Of a DNA stretch of 64,000 nucleotides, positions 44,586-52,925 are shown one piece after another. The notes beneath the pieces were generated by a model. The model was not told where the DNA came from and did not search any database. It saw only the letters and a list, made by a program, of their open reading frames with translations. The number at the start of each line of letters is the position of its first letter. Within the stretch, counting starts at the first letter, position 1. The stretch comes from Paraburkholderia aromaticivorans (GTDB lineage: Bacteria; Pseudomonadota; Gammaproteobacteria; Burkholderiales; Burkholderiaceae): assembly GCF_012689525.1 (NCBI RefSeq), contig NZ_CP051514.1:868001-932000 (forward strand), written 5' to 3'. The position numbers and the translations under genes were made by a program.

Positions 44586-45080
44586 TCAGGCATGCGCCGC
44601 AATACCGGCATAGCCGCTACGGTAGTAGAGCAGCGGCGAGCTTTGCTCCCGCGCATGAACACCCAGCACGCGGCCAACGAAAATCGAGTGAGTGCCGGAA
44701 TCGATCGCTTCACCCAACTCGCAGTCGAAAGCGACTAGCGCATCCATCAGTACCGGTGCGCCGGTCTTGAGCATCGACCACTGGCCATACTCAAAACGCT
44801 CCGCGCGGGCAAGATGATTCGAGAACCTCTGGGCAACCTCGCTCTGATCTGCCGCGAGCACGTTCACGCAGAACTTGCGGCTTTCCACGATCATCTGATG
44901 GGTCGAGTTCTGGCGATTCACGCAAACAACCAGTTGTGCCGGCGCCGCAGAAAGGGAGCAAACGGCCGTAGCGGTCATGCCGCCGCGCTGCGCATCTGAA
45001 ACGCTGGTGATCAACGTGACGCCAGCGGCGAGGTTCTTCATGGCGGACTTGAAATCCGCTTCACTCACGGTCTCCAACAT
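44586..45080 (-). CDS. Flavin reductase (HpaC-like), reductase component
   Basis: 164 residues from ATG 45080 (MLETVSEADFKSAMKNLAAG; GGAG site) in preference to an eight-codon longer frame. The flavin-reductase-like domain shows GVTLITSVSDAQRGGMTATA then VCSLSAAPAQLVVCVNRQNS, KFCVNVLAADQSEVAQRFSN and HSIFVGRVLGVHA. It reduces FMN/FAD with NAD(P)H and hands the flavin to the oxygenase encoded immediately downstream. It is the first catabolic gene after a 330-base gap carrying an operator-like inverted repeat, so the main promoter probably lies there. Confidence 0.92.
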   Translation of the reverse strand: MLETVSEADFKSAMKNLAAGVTLITSVSDAQRGGMTATAVCSLSAAPAQLVVCVNRQNSTHQMIVESRKFCVNVLAADQSEVAQRFSNHLARAERFEYGQWSMLKTGAPVLMDALVAFDCELGEAIDSGTHSIFVGRVLGVHAREQSSPLLYYRSGYAGIAAHA

Positions 45081-45411
45081 GTCTCCACTCCGTATTTGAC
45101 GCATTACCGCAATCGGTTAGCTATGGATTCATCGTATCCACCGCCCAATGCTCTGTGAAATGCTATTTTTGACGAGGCCATGCACGGGATGCATGACTGA
45201 CATGCATGGCCAACGGACACCCTTCCATCTGAACCGCTGGGTCAAGCCGACAAACGTCCCGTGGTTGTGCCGTTAGCCACTTGCGGTCCGCTTGAATCCA
45301 CGCCCCCGCATAGAGCGTCCATGATGATTTGCGAGCGGGGGTGGAGTTCGACTCAATGGCGCACTCCGACCACATTGGCGCGCGCCAGTGATCGCACTGG
45401 GCGTGGGTCTT
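45081..45411. other. Promoter region of the catabolic island
   Basis: 331 bases between the porin stop and the flavin reductase start, with no supportable gene. It contains the inverted repeat at 45176-45211 described separately. A CAATGCTCTG to TGCTATTTTTGAC stretch near 45145-45172 is AT-richer than the surroundings. Confidence 0.5.
45176..45211. promoter_or_regulatory. Operator-like inverted repeat upstream of the flavin reductase gene
   Basis: GGCCATGCA (45176-45184) and TGCATGGCC (45203-45211) form a perfect 9-bp inverted repeat; between them lies a further GATGCATG. The ATGCAT-rich cluster is about 96-131 bases upstream of the reductase start, compatible with a regulator site. No protein can be assigned from sequence. 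Confidence 0.45.
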
Positions 45412-46587
45412 TCAGAACCGGTGACAAAGCCCGAATACAGCTGCAACCTGCGTACTCGTGCTGGATGGGGCGCCGGTTAGCATGATCCAGGCATTCAGAT
45501 TTCTCGATGTCTTCTGATAGAACGCATCCACGTAGAGGTTCGTGCGCTTGGAGAGAAAGTACGATACGCCCGCGTTCGTTTGCCAGTAGTTGCCCGATGC
45601 CGGTCCTTCGGTTGCGTGCGTATATGTTTCGCCGAGCGAACCAATCAGGTCTGACGCGAAGTCGTAGCGGACACTACCCTCGACGTTTTGAAAACGTACG
45701 GAGCCAGTTCCTCCACCGCTGCCGGTTGCGCCAGAAAACAGCGAGCCGGTGCTTGGGTTTTCAAAGCGCGTGTTGGTATATAACAGACCAAAATTTGCAT
45801 GGCCGACGGCATACCTGCCGGCAACTGCCCACTCCTGAACGGACGACGCCGTAGCCAGAAAAGGCGTCATCGAATAACTGAAATAGGAATCCGAGGGAAT
45901 TGCGCCGTTAGTGTCCTTGTTGAATGCCGGCTCGCTAAGGCGCACGTATGCCGTTGCCAACTTCAGATTTCCGTTCGTGTAGGTCGCACCGACGCTCCAG
46001 GAACGGTTGGTCCCGAAGTTCGGGGAGTTCGAGAACGCGTACATCGTTTCCGCCTGAAAGCCAGCGTAGAGCGGGCTGACGTACTTGACCGAATTGTCGG
46101 TGCGATAGGTCAGGAAACCTTCGTTATCCAATGGGTGTAGCGCAGATCCCGTGGCGCCACTGCTAATCAGCAATGGCGCGATGAAATCCTGCAGCGGGCT
46201 GTATTGTCGGCCCATTGTCAGCGTGCCGTACTGCGTGGAGGACAGACCCGTCCATGCCTGGCGGCCAAACAGACGGCCACCTTGAAGAGATGCCCCGGTA
46301 AACTGGCTAAAGCCGTTTTCCAGGTGGGAGACCGCAGTCAGTCCGCCGCCAAGGTCTTCCACCACCCTCAAGCCCCAGCGTGGTGCCAGCAGCGGACCGC
46401 TGAGGGTCTGCCATGACGAGTGGCCGCCGTTATTGTTCGTATAGAGAATGCCACCATCCAGGATCCCAAAGAGCGTAACGCTGCTTTGTGCATGAGCCAT
46501 TCCCGCCGTAGCCATTAAGGCGCCAAGCGCGAGAATCGATTTTTTCCGCCGCATCGTTACCAGCGTGCGAGTGATCGTATTTTTCAT
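45412..46587 (-). CDS. General porin (Burkholderia OmpC-type)
   Basis: 391 residues from ATG 46587 (MKNTITRTLVTMRRKKSILA); the signal peptide continues LGALMATAGMAHA with cleavage before QSSVTLFGILDGGI. The typical beta-proteobacterial porin start SSVTLFG-x-LD-x-G, the loop GRLFGRQAWTGLSSTQYGTL with MGRQYSPL, NSVKYVSPLYAGFQAETMYA and the C-terminal ending AAVFGLCHRF (terminal Phe) are all present. It forms an outer-membrane trimeric channel. It stands between the AAHS transporter and the catabolic genes on the same strand, suggesting uptake of the island's substrate. Confidence 0.94.
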   Translation of the reverse strand: MKNTITRTLVTMRRKKSILALGALMATAGMAHAQSSVTLFGILDGGILYTNNNGGHSSWQTLSGPLLAPRWGLRVVEDLGGGLTAVSHLENGFSQFTGASLQGGRLFGRQAWTGLSSTQYGTLTMGRQYSPLQDFIAPLLISSGATGSALHPLDNEGFLTYRTDNSVKYVSPLYAGFQAETMYAFSNSPNFGTNRSWSVGATYTNGNLKLATAYVRLSEPAFNKDTNGAIPSDSYFSYSMTPFLATASSVQEWAVAGRYAVGHANFGLLYTNTRFENPSTGSLFSGATGSGGGTGSVRFQNVEGSVRYDFASDLIGSLGETYTHATEGPASGNYWQTNAGVSYFLSKRTNLYVDAFYQKTSRNLNAWIMLTGAPSSTSTQVAAVFGLCHRF

Positions 46588-46683
46588 GATTCGTGATCCT
46601 AATTTAAACAGTATCAATTTTTCTTCCTTACCTATGGTACGTAAGCAGGATTCCTTGACTTTTATGCGGCGAATTCGTAGCGC

Positions 46684-48045
46684 CTACTTTTCCCCTGCAC
46701 CCAGCAGCTGCATCTTCATTCGCTTTTGCTCCTGACGCGATCGGTCGCTGGAATAACGGTGCTGGACCATCGAAATCGCCAGCGCGGACAGCAATCCTGG
46801 AATGGCGAAGGCGAAGAACATGTTATGGATCGAGAACGACATCGATACCAGCCAGCCCGCCAGCAATGGTCCAAGCATGCCGCCAACACGGCCTACGCTC
46901 GAAGAGAATCCCAGGGCGCTCGAGCGGACGAACGCCGGATAAAACTGCGACATGTAGACCTGCACGAGATTCTGTGCGCCGACTACCGGCACACCCGCCA
47001 CGGCGATCAGCACGTAAGCCCAGGCCGCACTCCGGTTCAATGCGAATAGGACCATGGTGACGGTGCCCAGCAGATACAGGCCGACGAGAATCCGCTTGAG
47101 CGAATAGCGATCGCCGGCATAGCCCATGACCAGGGTTCCGACAATCGCACCGCATTGCAACACGATCAGGAACATCAGACTCGAATTCATCGTGAAGCCG
47201 GCTTCCAGCATCAGCTTCGGCAGCCAGTTGATCAGACCGTAGCCGAGGATCAGATGAAAGAAGATGGCCGCCGTAAACATCCCCGTGCTCAGACCACGAC
47301 CTTCATTGAACAGGCTGGCCAGCGGAAGCTGTTTGCTCGCCTCGTGCGTCTCGACCAGCTGAACGTCGGACCCGATCCTGCTGGTCGGATCGATGCGGGC
47401 CAGCAAGGCCAGCAGTTCCGCCCTGCGGCCGTCACGCAGCAGAACGAAGCTCGATTCCGGCATGTAGCGGTAGGCGATCGGCAGAAAGATCAGTGGCGCG
47501 GCGCCCATCCAGAGCACGAAGCGCCAGCCGTATTCCCCAATCGCCAGGATCCCGATGAACGGCGAGAGCATGCCGCCCAGGCAATATCCGCACATCATGA
47601 TGGCGGTAATGGTGGTACGGGATTTTTGGGGGGAGTAGTCGGTGAGCAACGCAATCGCGTTCGGTAGGATGCCGCCCAGCCCGAGGCCCGCCATGAAGCG
47701 GAACGCGCCGAACAGTTTCGGCCCGGGCGCCACGCCACCCAGTGCGGTAAACAGGCTGAACAGGATCACGGTGGCGGCCACCATCCGCTTGCGGCCGAAG
47801 CGGTCGGCGAGAACGCCGAACGTGATGGCGCCAAACAGCATGCCGAACAGGCTGTAGCTGCCCAAAGCGCCGGCCTCGACGGGAGACAGATGCCACTCCT
47901 TCATCATTGGCGGAAGGATTGCGCCGAACACCGCGGTGTCGTAACCGTCGAAGATGACGCAAAAGAAGCCAATAATCAGCAGAATCAAGTGAAAGCGCCG
48001 GAAATCGCTTTTCGCAATGTAGTCAGATACGTTCAACTGGTTCAC
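46684..48045 (-). CDS. MFS transporter, aromatic acid:H+ symporter (AAHS) family
   Basis: 453 residues from GTG 48045 (VNQLNVSDYIAKSDFRRFHL) with a TGGAGAC site; the longer frame adds an unrelated 47-residue leader. TM1 holds the AAHS motif FFCVIFDGYDTAVFGAILPP (D-G-x-D-x-A). The MFS loop GVLADRFGRKRMVAATVILF, GLGLGGILPNAIALLTDYSP and CGYCLGGMLSPFIGI follow. PcaK/BenK-type members import benzoate, 4-hydroxybenzoate, gentisate and similar acids. It is the most upstream gene of the minus-strand island, supporting an aromatic or cyclic acid as an inducer or substrate. Confidence 0.92.
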   Translation of the reverse strand: MNQLNVSDYIAKSDFRRFHLILLIIGFFCVIFDGYDTAVFGAILPPMMKEWHLSPVEAGALGSYSLFGMLFGAITFGVLADRFGRKRMVAATVILFSLFTALGGVAPGPKLFGAFRFMAGLGLGGILPNAIALLTDYSPQKSRTTITAIMMCGYCLGGMLSPFIGILAIGEYGWRFVLWMGAAPLIFLPIAYRYMPESSFVLLRDGRRAELLALLARIDPTSRIGSDVQLVETHEASKQLPLASLFNEGRGLSTGMFTAAIFFHLILGYGLINWLPKLMLEAGFTMNSSLMFLIVLQCGAIVGTLVMGYAGDRYSLKRILVGLYLLGTVTMVLFALNRSAAWAYVLIAVAGVPVVGAQNLVQVYMSQFYPAFVRSSALGFSSSVGRVGGMLGPLLAGWLVSMSFSIHNMFFAFAIPGLLSALAISMVQHRYSSDRSRQEQKRMKMQLLGAGEK

Positions 48046-48467
48046 GTTTCGTTGTCTCCACGGTGTCCTTGATGGGGGACGCCTTTTTATAGAAAGCTGC
48101 TGGTCGCTCGATACAAGCCGTAGATGCGGACGATTTCCCATGCAGATCCAGAAAACGCCCGGATTCCGTCTGCGCTCACGAATCACTGCACTCTGCAGGT
48201 AATTTATCGAGACGATAGCGAGACACTAAGAGATGCGTGACGAATCGGCCAATGCATTGTGGGGCGCGGCGATGCACGCAGGACATAGCTGCGCCCGGAG
48301 CCCCTTGCACTCGTGGTTCCAGGCATCTTGACGGCAGGATCGTCAGGGTAAGTCCCGGTAGGACCCATGGAGCGCCGCAGGGATATTTTGACCTCGCGCC
48401 CGGGTTATTCCGTGCCCGCATGGACTCCGGCTTGGCGGATGGCGTTCGTGGCAGGGCGGGTATTCGC
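48046..48467. other. Region upstream of the AAHS transporter without a clear gene
   Basis: The first part must hold the transporter promoter. The later part is open on the plus strand in continuity with the nnrS remnant but has no recognisable homology. Confidence 0.35.
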
Positions 48468-48857
48468 CCGATCCTCCTTGTCCTGCATATCGCCTACGAG
48501 TGGATTCCCGCAGGCTTCGTCCTGCTCGGACTCGCCGCCTTGGGTGTTGCCTCGCATTCGGTTGCGATCCATACATTTACGGTTGGCGCGGTCGGCTCCG
48601 CGATCATCGGCATGATCACTCGCACCGCGCGCGGCCATACCGGGCGAGAGCTTGTGGCGGGTCTGGTCGCGCTCGCATGCTACAGCCTGCTCGTTATCGC
48701 GACGTTGGTCCGGGTACTGGGCCCCTGGCTCATGCCGTAGTGGACGATGGACTGGATATACGCATCTGGCCTTTGTTGGGCGGCTGCGCTGCTTGTCTAT
48801 TGCGTTCGATACGTCGCATGGCTTTTCCTGACCCGAGTCGATGGCAAACCAGGTTGA
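48468..48857 (+). pseudogene. nnrS: NnrS-family membrane protein, C-terminal remnant
   Basis: The frame reads LLVLHIAYEWIPAGFVLLGL, HTFTVGAVGSAIIGMITRTA with RGHTGRELVAG, then LVRVLGPWLMP and an in-frame TAG at 48738-48740. The same frame continues WTMDWIYASGLCWAAALLVY then WLFLTRVDGKPG to a TGA at 48855. The HAFTVGAVG and R-x-GHTGR motifs are typical of NnrS heme/copper membrane proteins of the nitric-oxide response. About two thirds of the N-terminus is missing, and the internal stop makes it dead. Confidence 0.7.
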
Positions 48858-48923
48858 AGTCTCTGGATCTCCACAGCTCAGCAATTGCACGGATCCTGAT
48901 TCGCGAGCGAGTTATCGTCAGAA

Positions 48924-50317
48924 GTGGTGTACGGGGATGAGTCGGGGATTTGAGAAGGCGGCGGCGGTTAGCTGAGAATGTTGCTTGTCGAGAGTAACGA
49001 ACCAGCGAACCGGAATCCACCACCATGAAGAAGTTTACGGAAGAAACGAACGACGGTAAAGCAGCAGCAAGCGTTGGTAGCCTTGATGAGCTGATCCAGC
49101 AAGGCGCGCGACAGATCATCCAGCAGGCGATCGAGGCAGAATTGGCAACATTGCTCGAACAGTACGGGAACGTGAAGACACTCGACGGCCGGCGCGCCGT
49201 GGTGCGCAACGGCTATCTGCCGGAGCGTGAGGTCGTCACGGCGATCGGTCCGGTCCCAGTCAAAGTGCCGAAGGTACGCGACCGCTCAGGCTCGGGCGTG
49301 AAGTTCAATTCGAACATTGTGCCGCCCTACATCCGCAAGTCACCACGGGTGTCGGCGGCGCTGCCGTGGCTCTACCTGCGCGGCGTGTCGACCGGCAACA
49401 TGAGTGAGGCGCTCAGCGTGCTGCTGGGCGAGCAGGCGAAAGGGCTTTCGCCGAACGTAGTCAGCCGCCTGAAGGCGCAATGGGCCGAGGAGCACCTGTT
49501 ATGGAACCGACGCGACCTAGCAGACGCGCGCTGGGTCTACTGGTGGGCTGACGGCATTCATACCGGACTGCGCAGCGACGATTCCGAGGGCCAGTGCCTG
49601 CTGGTGATCATCGGCGTGAAGCCGGACGGAACGAAGGAGCGCGTGGCGATCGCCGACGGCTATCGCGAATCGAAGGACGCGTGGCGCGACGTGTTGCTTG
49701 ATCTGAAGGCGCGTGGCCTGCAAGGCGGCCCGATGCTGGCAAGCGGGGACGGTGCCATGGGGTTGTGGGCAGCATTGGCCGAAGTGTTCCCGCAGACGCG
49801 GCACCAGCGCTGCTGGTTTCACAAGACCGGCAACGTGCTCAACGCATTACCGAAATCGCAGCACAGCCGGGCCAAGGAAGGACTACAGGAAATCTGGCAA
49901 GCCGCCACGCGCGAAGACGCGCTCGCGGCCTTCAACCGTTTCGTCGACGTCTATTCGGCCAAATATCCGAAAGCCGCCGGGAAGCTCACAAACGATCGCA
50001 ATGAGTTGCTGGCCTTCTACGATTTTCCCGGGGAGCACTGGCAGCACTTGCGGACCACAAACCCCATTGAATCGACGTTTGCAACCGTCCGGCATCGCAC
50101 GACGCGCACGCGCAATTGTGTTTCGCGAGCGACCTTTCTCGGTCTGGCATTCAAGCTGATCGAGTCGGCCGAGCAATCGTGGCGACGCATTCGCGCACCA
50201 GAGAAGATCGCCTCGCTGCTTGAAGGAATCCCTTTCAAGGATGGCGTACCGGTGACCGACAGCACACCGGCCCAGCAACCGTTGGCCGCCTGATCATGCC
50301 TGCCGCCCGTACACCAC
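48924..50317 (+). mobile_element. IS256-family element, apparently complete
   Basis: 1394 bases bounded by perfect 12-bp inverted repeats GTGGTGTACGGG (48924-48935) and CCCGTACACCAC (50306-50317), enclosing one intact transposase. The flanking 8-mers CGTCAGAA and ATTTGACT do not match, so no target duplication is visible. Confidence 0.85.
49025..50293 (+). CDS. IS256-family (mutator type) transposase
   Basis: 422 residues, complete for the family. The N-terminal region has LIQQGARQIIQQAIEAELAT and VRNGYLPEREVVTAIGPVPV with KVPKVRDRSG. The catalytic DDE triad sits in YWWADGIHTGLRSDD, LASGDGAMGLWAALAEVFP and TTNPIESTFATVRHRTTRTR; QRCWFHKTGNVLNALPK lies between. The frame is uninterrupted, so transposition is plausible. 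It cuts the end of the nnrS remnant region off from the IS110/IS630 cluster. Confidence 0.96.
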   Translation: MKKFTEETNDGKAAASVGSLDELIQQGARQIIQQAIEAELATLLEQYGNVKTLDGRRAVVRNGYLPEREVVTAIGPVPVKVPKVRDRSGSGVKFNSNIVPPYIRKSPRVSAALPWLYLRGVSTGNMSEALSVLLGEQAKGLSPNVVSRLKAQWAEEHLLWNRRDLADARWVYWWADGIHTGLRSDDSEGQCLLVIIGVKPDGTKERVAIADGYRESKDAWRDVLLDLKARGLQGGPMLASGDGAMGLWAALAEVFPQTRHQRCWFHKTGNVLNALPKSQHSRAKEGLQEIWQAATREDALAAFNRFVDVYSAKYPKAAGKLTNDRNELLAFYDFPGEHWQHLRTTNPIESTFATVRHRTTRTRNCVSRATFLGLAFKLIESAEQSWRRIRAPEKIASLLEGIPFKDGVPVTDSTPAQQPLAA

Positions 50318-50503
50318 ATTTGACTTTAACTCTTCGCGAGCGCGCCGCGGCAATTACTGACAGGTGGTGCGCCGGTCAAAACCGGCAAAGTGTTGTGAAT
50401 GAAAGAGTCAGGCTCTGATGTGATGGACGACTCCCGCCCTTCGGGGGTTCGGCATATGCCAAAGTGGAGAAGTCGTGACTTCCACGGCAAAGGAACGTTC
50501 ATC

Positions 50504-51550
50504 ATGAAGATAGCCACTGTCGGACTGGACCTAGCAAAGACGCTATTCCAAGTTCATGGAGTGGATTCGCAGGGACATAATGTCGTACGCAGGCAACTGC
50601 GCCCCGCTGACGTGCTGGCGTTTTTCGCGAAGCTTGAGCCGCGCGTGGTCGGCATGGAGGCCTGTGGGTTGTCGCACTACTGGGGCCGGGAACTCACGAA
50701 GCTCGGACACACGGTGTGCTTGATTGCCCCGCAGTTCGTTCTACCTTACGTAAAGAGCAACAAGACCGATGCAGCCGATGCTGAGGCAATCTGCGAGGCG
50801 GTAAATCGACCGCACATGCGCTTTGTGCCGATCAAGACGCAGGCGCAACAGACGATGCTTTCACTGCATCGGGCACGCGCCGGGCTGGTTAAATCCCGTA
50901 CGGCATTGGCCAATCAGATTCGCGGTTTGCTGGGTGAGTTCGGCATTGTCTTGCCGCAGGGCATCCGGCTGCTCGGACAACGGGTCATCGAAGCCCTTTC
51001 TAATCGCGAGCATGAGCTTTGTGAACAGTTCCGGACCTTGATCCAGTTACTTGTGGAGCACTTACGCGAACTGGGCAACACGGCAGCCGAACTGGAGGGA
51101 CGCATCCGCGCGATGCATCGTACGGATGAGGCCGGGCAACTTCTCGAAACAATACCCGGAATCGGGCCGCTCACCGCTTCCGCGCTGGCAGCATCAATCG
51201 GTAACCCGCGAGCCTTTCGGGACGGCCGTGAACTCGCGGCATGGCTGGGTCTGGTCCCGCGTCAGCACTCCTCGGGTGGCAAGCCACGTTTGCTGGGCAT
51301 CAGCAAACGTGGCGACACAGCATTACGAACGCTTCTGATTCACGGCGCTCGCGCTGTTATTCGTATGGCAGCCAATAAGCCTGGAATGACTGATTCGTGG
51401 GTCATGAAACTATGTCGACGCCGGCACAAAAACATCGCCGCCGTGGCGCGTGCAGCAAAGAACGCCCGAACGGCGGGGGCCTTGCTAATACGCAAGCAGG
51501 TCTACCAGGTTAGCCACGTTCCCGTGCGAGCTGACGTGACGGTTTACTGA
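50504..51550 (+). CDS. IS110-family transposase (element E), stop codon rewritten by IS630
   Basis: 348 residues from ATG 50504 (MKIATVGLDLAKTLFQVHGV). DEDD-domain motifs are VGLDLAKTLFQ, VVGMEACGLSHYWGREL and KSNKTDAADAEAICEA. The Tnp20 domain has TIPGIGPLTASALAASIGNP and PRQHSSGGKPRLLGISKRGD with Ser intact. The last sense codons read GTT TAC TGA; the TGA is the first part of the IS630 end. Joining across the IS630 element restores GTT TAA, so the original protein ended one residue earlier. The enzyme may still be made. Confidence 0.94.
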   Translation: MKIATVGLDLAKTLFQVHGVDSQGHNVVRRQLRPADVLAFFAKLEPRVVGMEACGLSHYWGRELTKLGHTVCLIAPQFVLPYVKSNKTDAADAEAICEAVNRPHMRFVPIKTQAQQTMLSLHRARAGLVKSRTALANQIRGLLGEFGIVLPQGIRLLGQRVIEALSNREHELCEQFRTLIQLLVEHLRELGNTAAELEGRIRAMHRTDEAGQLLETIPGIGPLTASALAASIGNPRAFRDGRELAAWLGLVPRQHSSGGKPRLLGISKRGDTALRTLLIHGARAVIRMAANKPGMTDSWVMKLCRRRHKNIAAVARAAKNARTAGALLIRKQVYQVSHVPVRADVTVY

Positions 51551-52653
51551 CAGGTGCATCAAATAGTGCGCAACTGATCAAGCGGCGTAGCGGACATGTT
51601 TTTCTTTGAACAGGTTGCGAATCACGTGAGGTTCCTTTTGTCGACGATGCAGGTGGCTGCGGATATGCCGGATCATTTCCTGTTTGTTGGCCGGACGGCT
51701 CTTGCCCAGCGCGTTGGTTTTCACGTCCTGATTCAACAACTCGTCCGGGTTCAACTCGGGACAGTAGCCTGGCAACCGGATCAGACGGAGGCGATCCGCG
51801 TTTTCGGCGGCGAACTTTCTGGCGGCAACGGACCGGTGGACCGGATGACCATCGACGATCAGGTAGATCTTGCGCGTTGCCTGTTTGATCATGCGCTTCA
51901 TGAACTCGATGAACGTCGCATTCGTGAACGTGCCCTCGAAGACCATGAAGCTCAGTTCGCCGCGGTTCGTGATCGCCGAAATCATGTTGCAACTGAAACG
52001 CTTTCCAGTCGCCCGCACCACCGGTGTTTCGCCCTTCAAGGCGAAACTGGTGCCGCTGACGTGGTCGCTGCGCAACCCCATTTCGTCGCCCCAGTAAATC
52101 GTTGCGCCTTCCTGCTTCGCCTCTTTCGCGATCTGCGGATAGTCCTCGTTCAACCAGCGCTCAATCTCTGCATCCTTTCTTTCGTACGCCCGTCGCACCG
52201 GCTTCTGCGCGCTCATGCCCCACGCCTTCAAGTATCGCCCCGCCGTCCACTTCGATACCTTGATGCCGTACTCCAGCTCGATCAGCTGTGCGACCGATTC
52301 ACGGGTCCACAGGTAGAACGGCAGCGCCAGCTGGTCCGGCATCCGCTCAATAATCAGCTTGCGCATTCGCACCGCCTGCGTATGCGTCAGATGGCCGCTT
52401 CCTGGTCGGCGGCCACGCTTGCCGGCACGCAGCGCCCTCAATCCGCCTTCACGCAACTGCTTCATCCACCGGCTTATCGCTCGCAGGCTCACGCTGTATG
52501 TCCGCGCCGCATCGGTTTGCGACATCCCATTGTGCACGGCCTGCACCACCATCTTCCTCAGGTGCGCCTGCGTCGCCTGGTCCAGTTTTCGGGCATCCGT
52601 TTTCGTCTTCATAACCCTACAACGCATCACGCCGTATTTGGTGCACTCGTCAG
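51547..52653 (-). mobile_element. IS630-family element inserted at a TA dinucleotide
   Basis: 1107 bases flanked on both sides by TA (51545-51546 and 52654-52655), the hallmark target duplication of IS630/Tc1. The ends CTGACAGGTGCATCAAATA and, reversed from the right, CTGACGAGTGCACCAAATA are imperfect inverted repeats (16 of 19). It contains one intact transposase and lies exactly in the stop codon of the element E transposase. Confidence 0.9.
51578..52612 (-). CDS. IS630-family transposase
   Basis: 344 residues from ATG 52612 (MKTKTDARKLDQATQAHLRK); the longer frame runs out through the element end and is not used. The N-terminal helix-turn-helix shows GMSQTDAARTYSVSLRAISR, then GRRPGSGHLTHTQ. 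The DDE domain reads IYWGDEMGLRSDHVSG, KIYLIVDGHPVHRSVAA and LPGYCPELNPDELLNQDVK, with the D-D-D/E triad in place. The C-terminal LFKEKHVRYAA is typical. The frame is intact. Confidence 0.95.
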   Translation of the reverse strand: MKTKTDARKLDQATQAHLRKMVVQAVHNGMSQTDAARTYSVSLRAISRWMKQLREGGLRALRAGKRGRRPGSGHLTHTQAVRMRKLIIERMPDQLALPFYLWTRESVAQLIELEYGIKVSKWTAGRYLKAWGMSAQKPVRRAYERKDAEIERWLNEDYPQIAKEAKQEGATIYWGDEMGLRSDHVSGTSFALKGETPVVRATGKRFSCNMISAITNRGELSFMVFEGTFTNATFIEFMKRMIKQATRKIYLIVDGHPVHRSVAARKFAAENADRLRLIRLPGYCPELNPDELLNQDVKTNALGKSRPANKQEMIRHIRSHLHRRQKEPHVIRNLFKEKHVRYAA

Positions 52654-52655
52654 TA

Positions 52656-52909
52656 ACAGGCCCAGGTTCTAACCTAGGCACAACACCCACCTTCCAGAGG
52701 TTGCTTGAGCAGACTTCAATTCGATGACAGAACGGTCGGACCGTGGTGGGCCAAACCCGCTTTGCACCAAGGGCAACCAAGCCCGTGGCTCTGATGGGGT
52801 ACCCACTCGCCGATATTCATCGTGGGCCGGCAGCAAGCGCTGCGAAGCGAGCCCGGATACATGGCGGCAACCTCGACCCAATGCCAGAGAGTCAGACTGC
52901 TTGACAACT
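52656..52909 (+). ncRNA. Right non-coding end of IS110 element E; candidate bridge RNA
   Basis: 254 bases between the displaced transposase stop and the right inverted repeat, comparable in length to the 246-base interval of element C. As for other IS1111-type elements, a bridge RNA is expected here. No fold was computed. Confidence 0.4.
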
Positions 52910-52925
52910 GGGAGTCATCCATACA

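Larger units (their letters stand above)
50424..52921 (+). mobile_element. IS110-family element E (IS1111 group), interrupted by IS630
   Basis: Subterminal inverted repeats TGGACGACTCCC (50424-50435) and GGGAGTCATCCA (52910-52921) match in 11 of 12 positions. Removing the IS630 copy leaves about 1.39 kb, the size of element C. The left end is nearly identical to the stray end at 28330. Confidence 0.8.
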
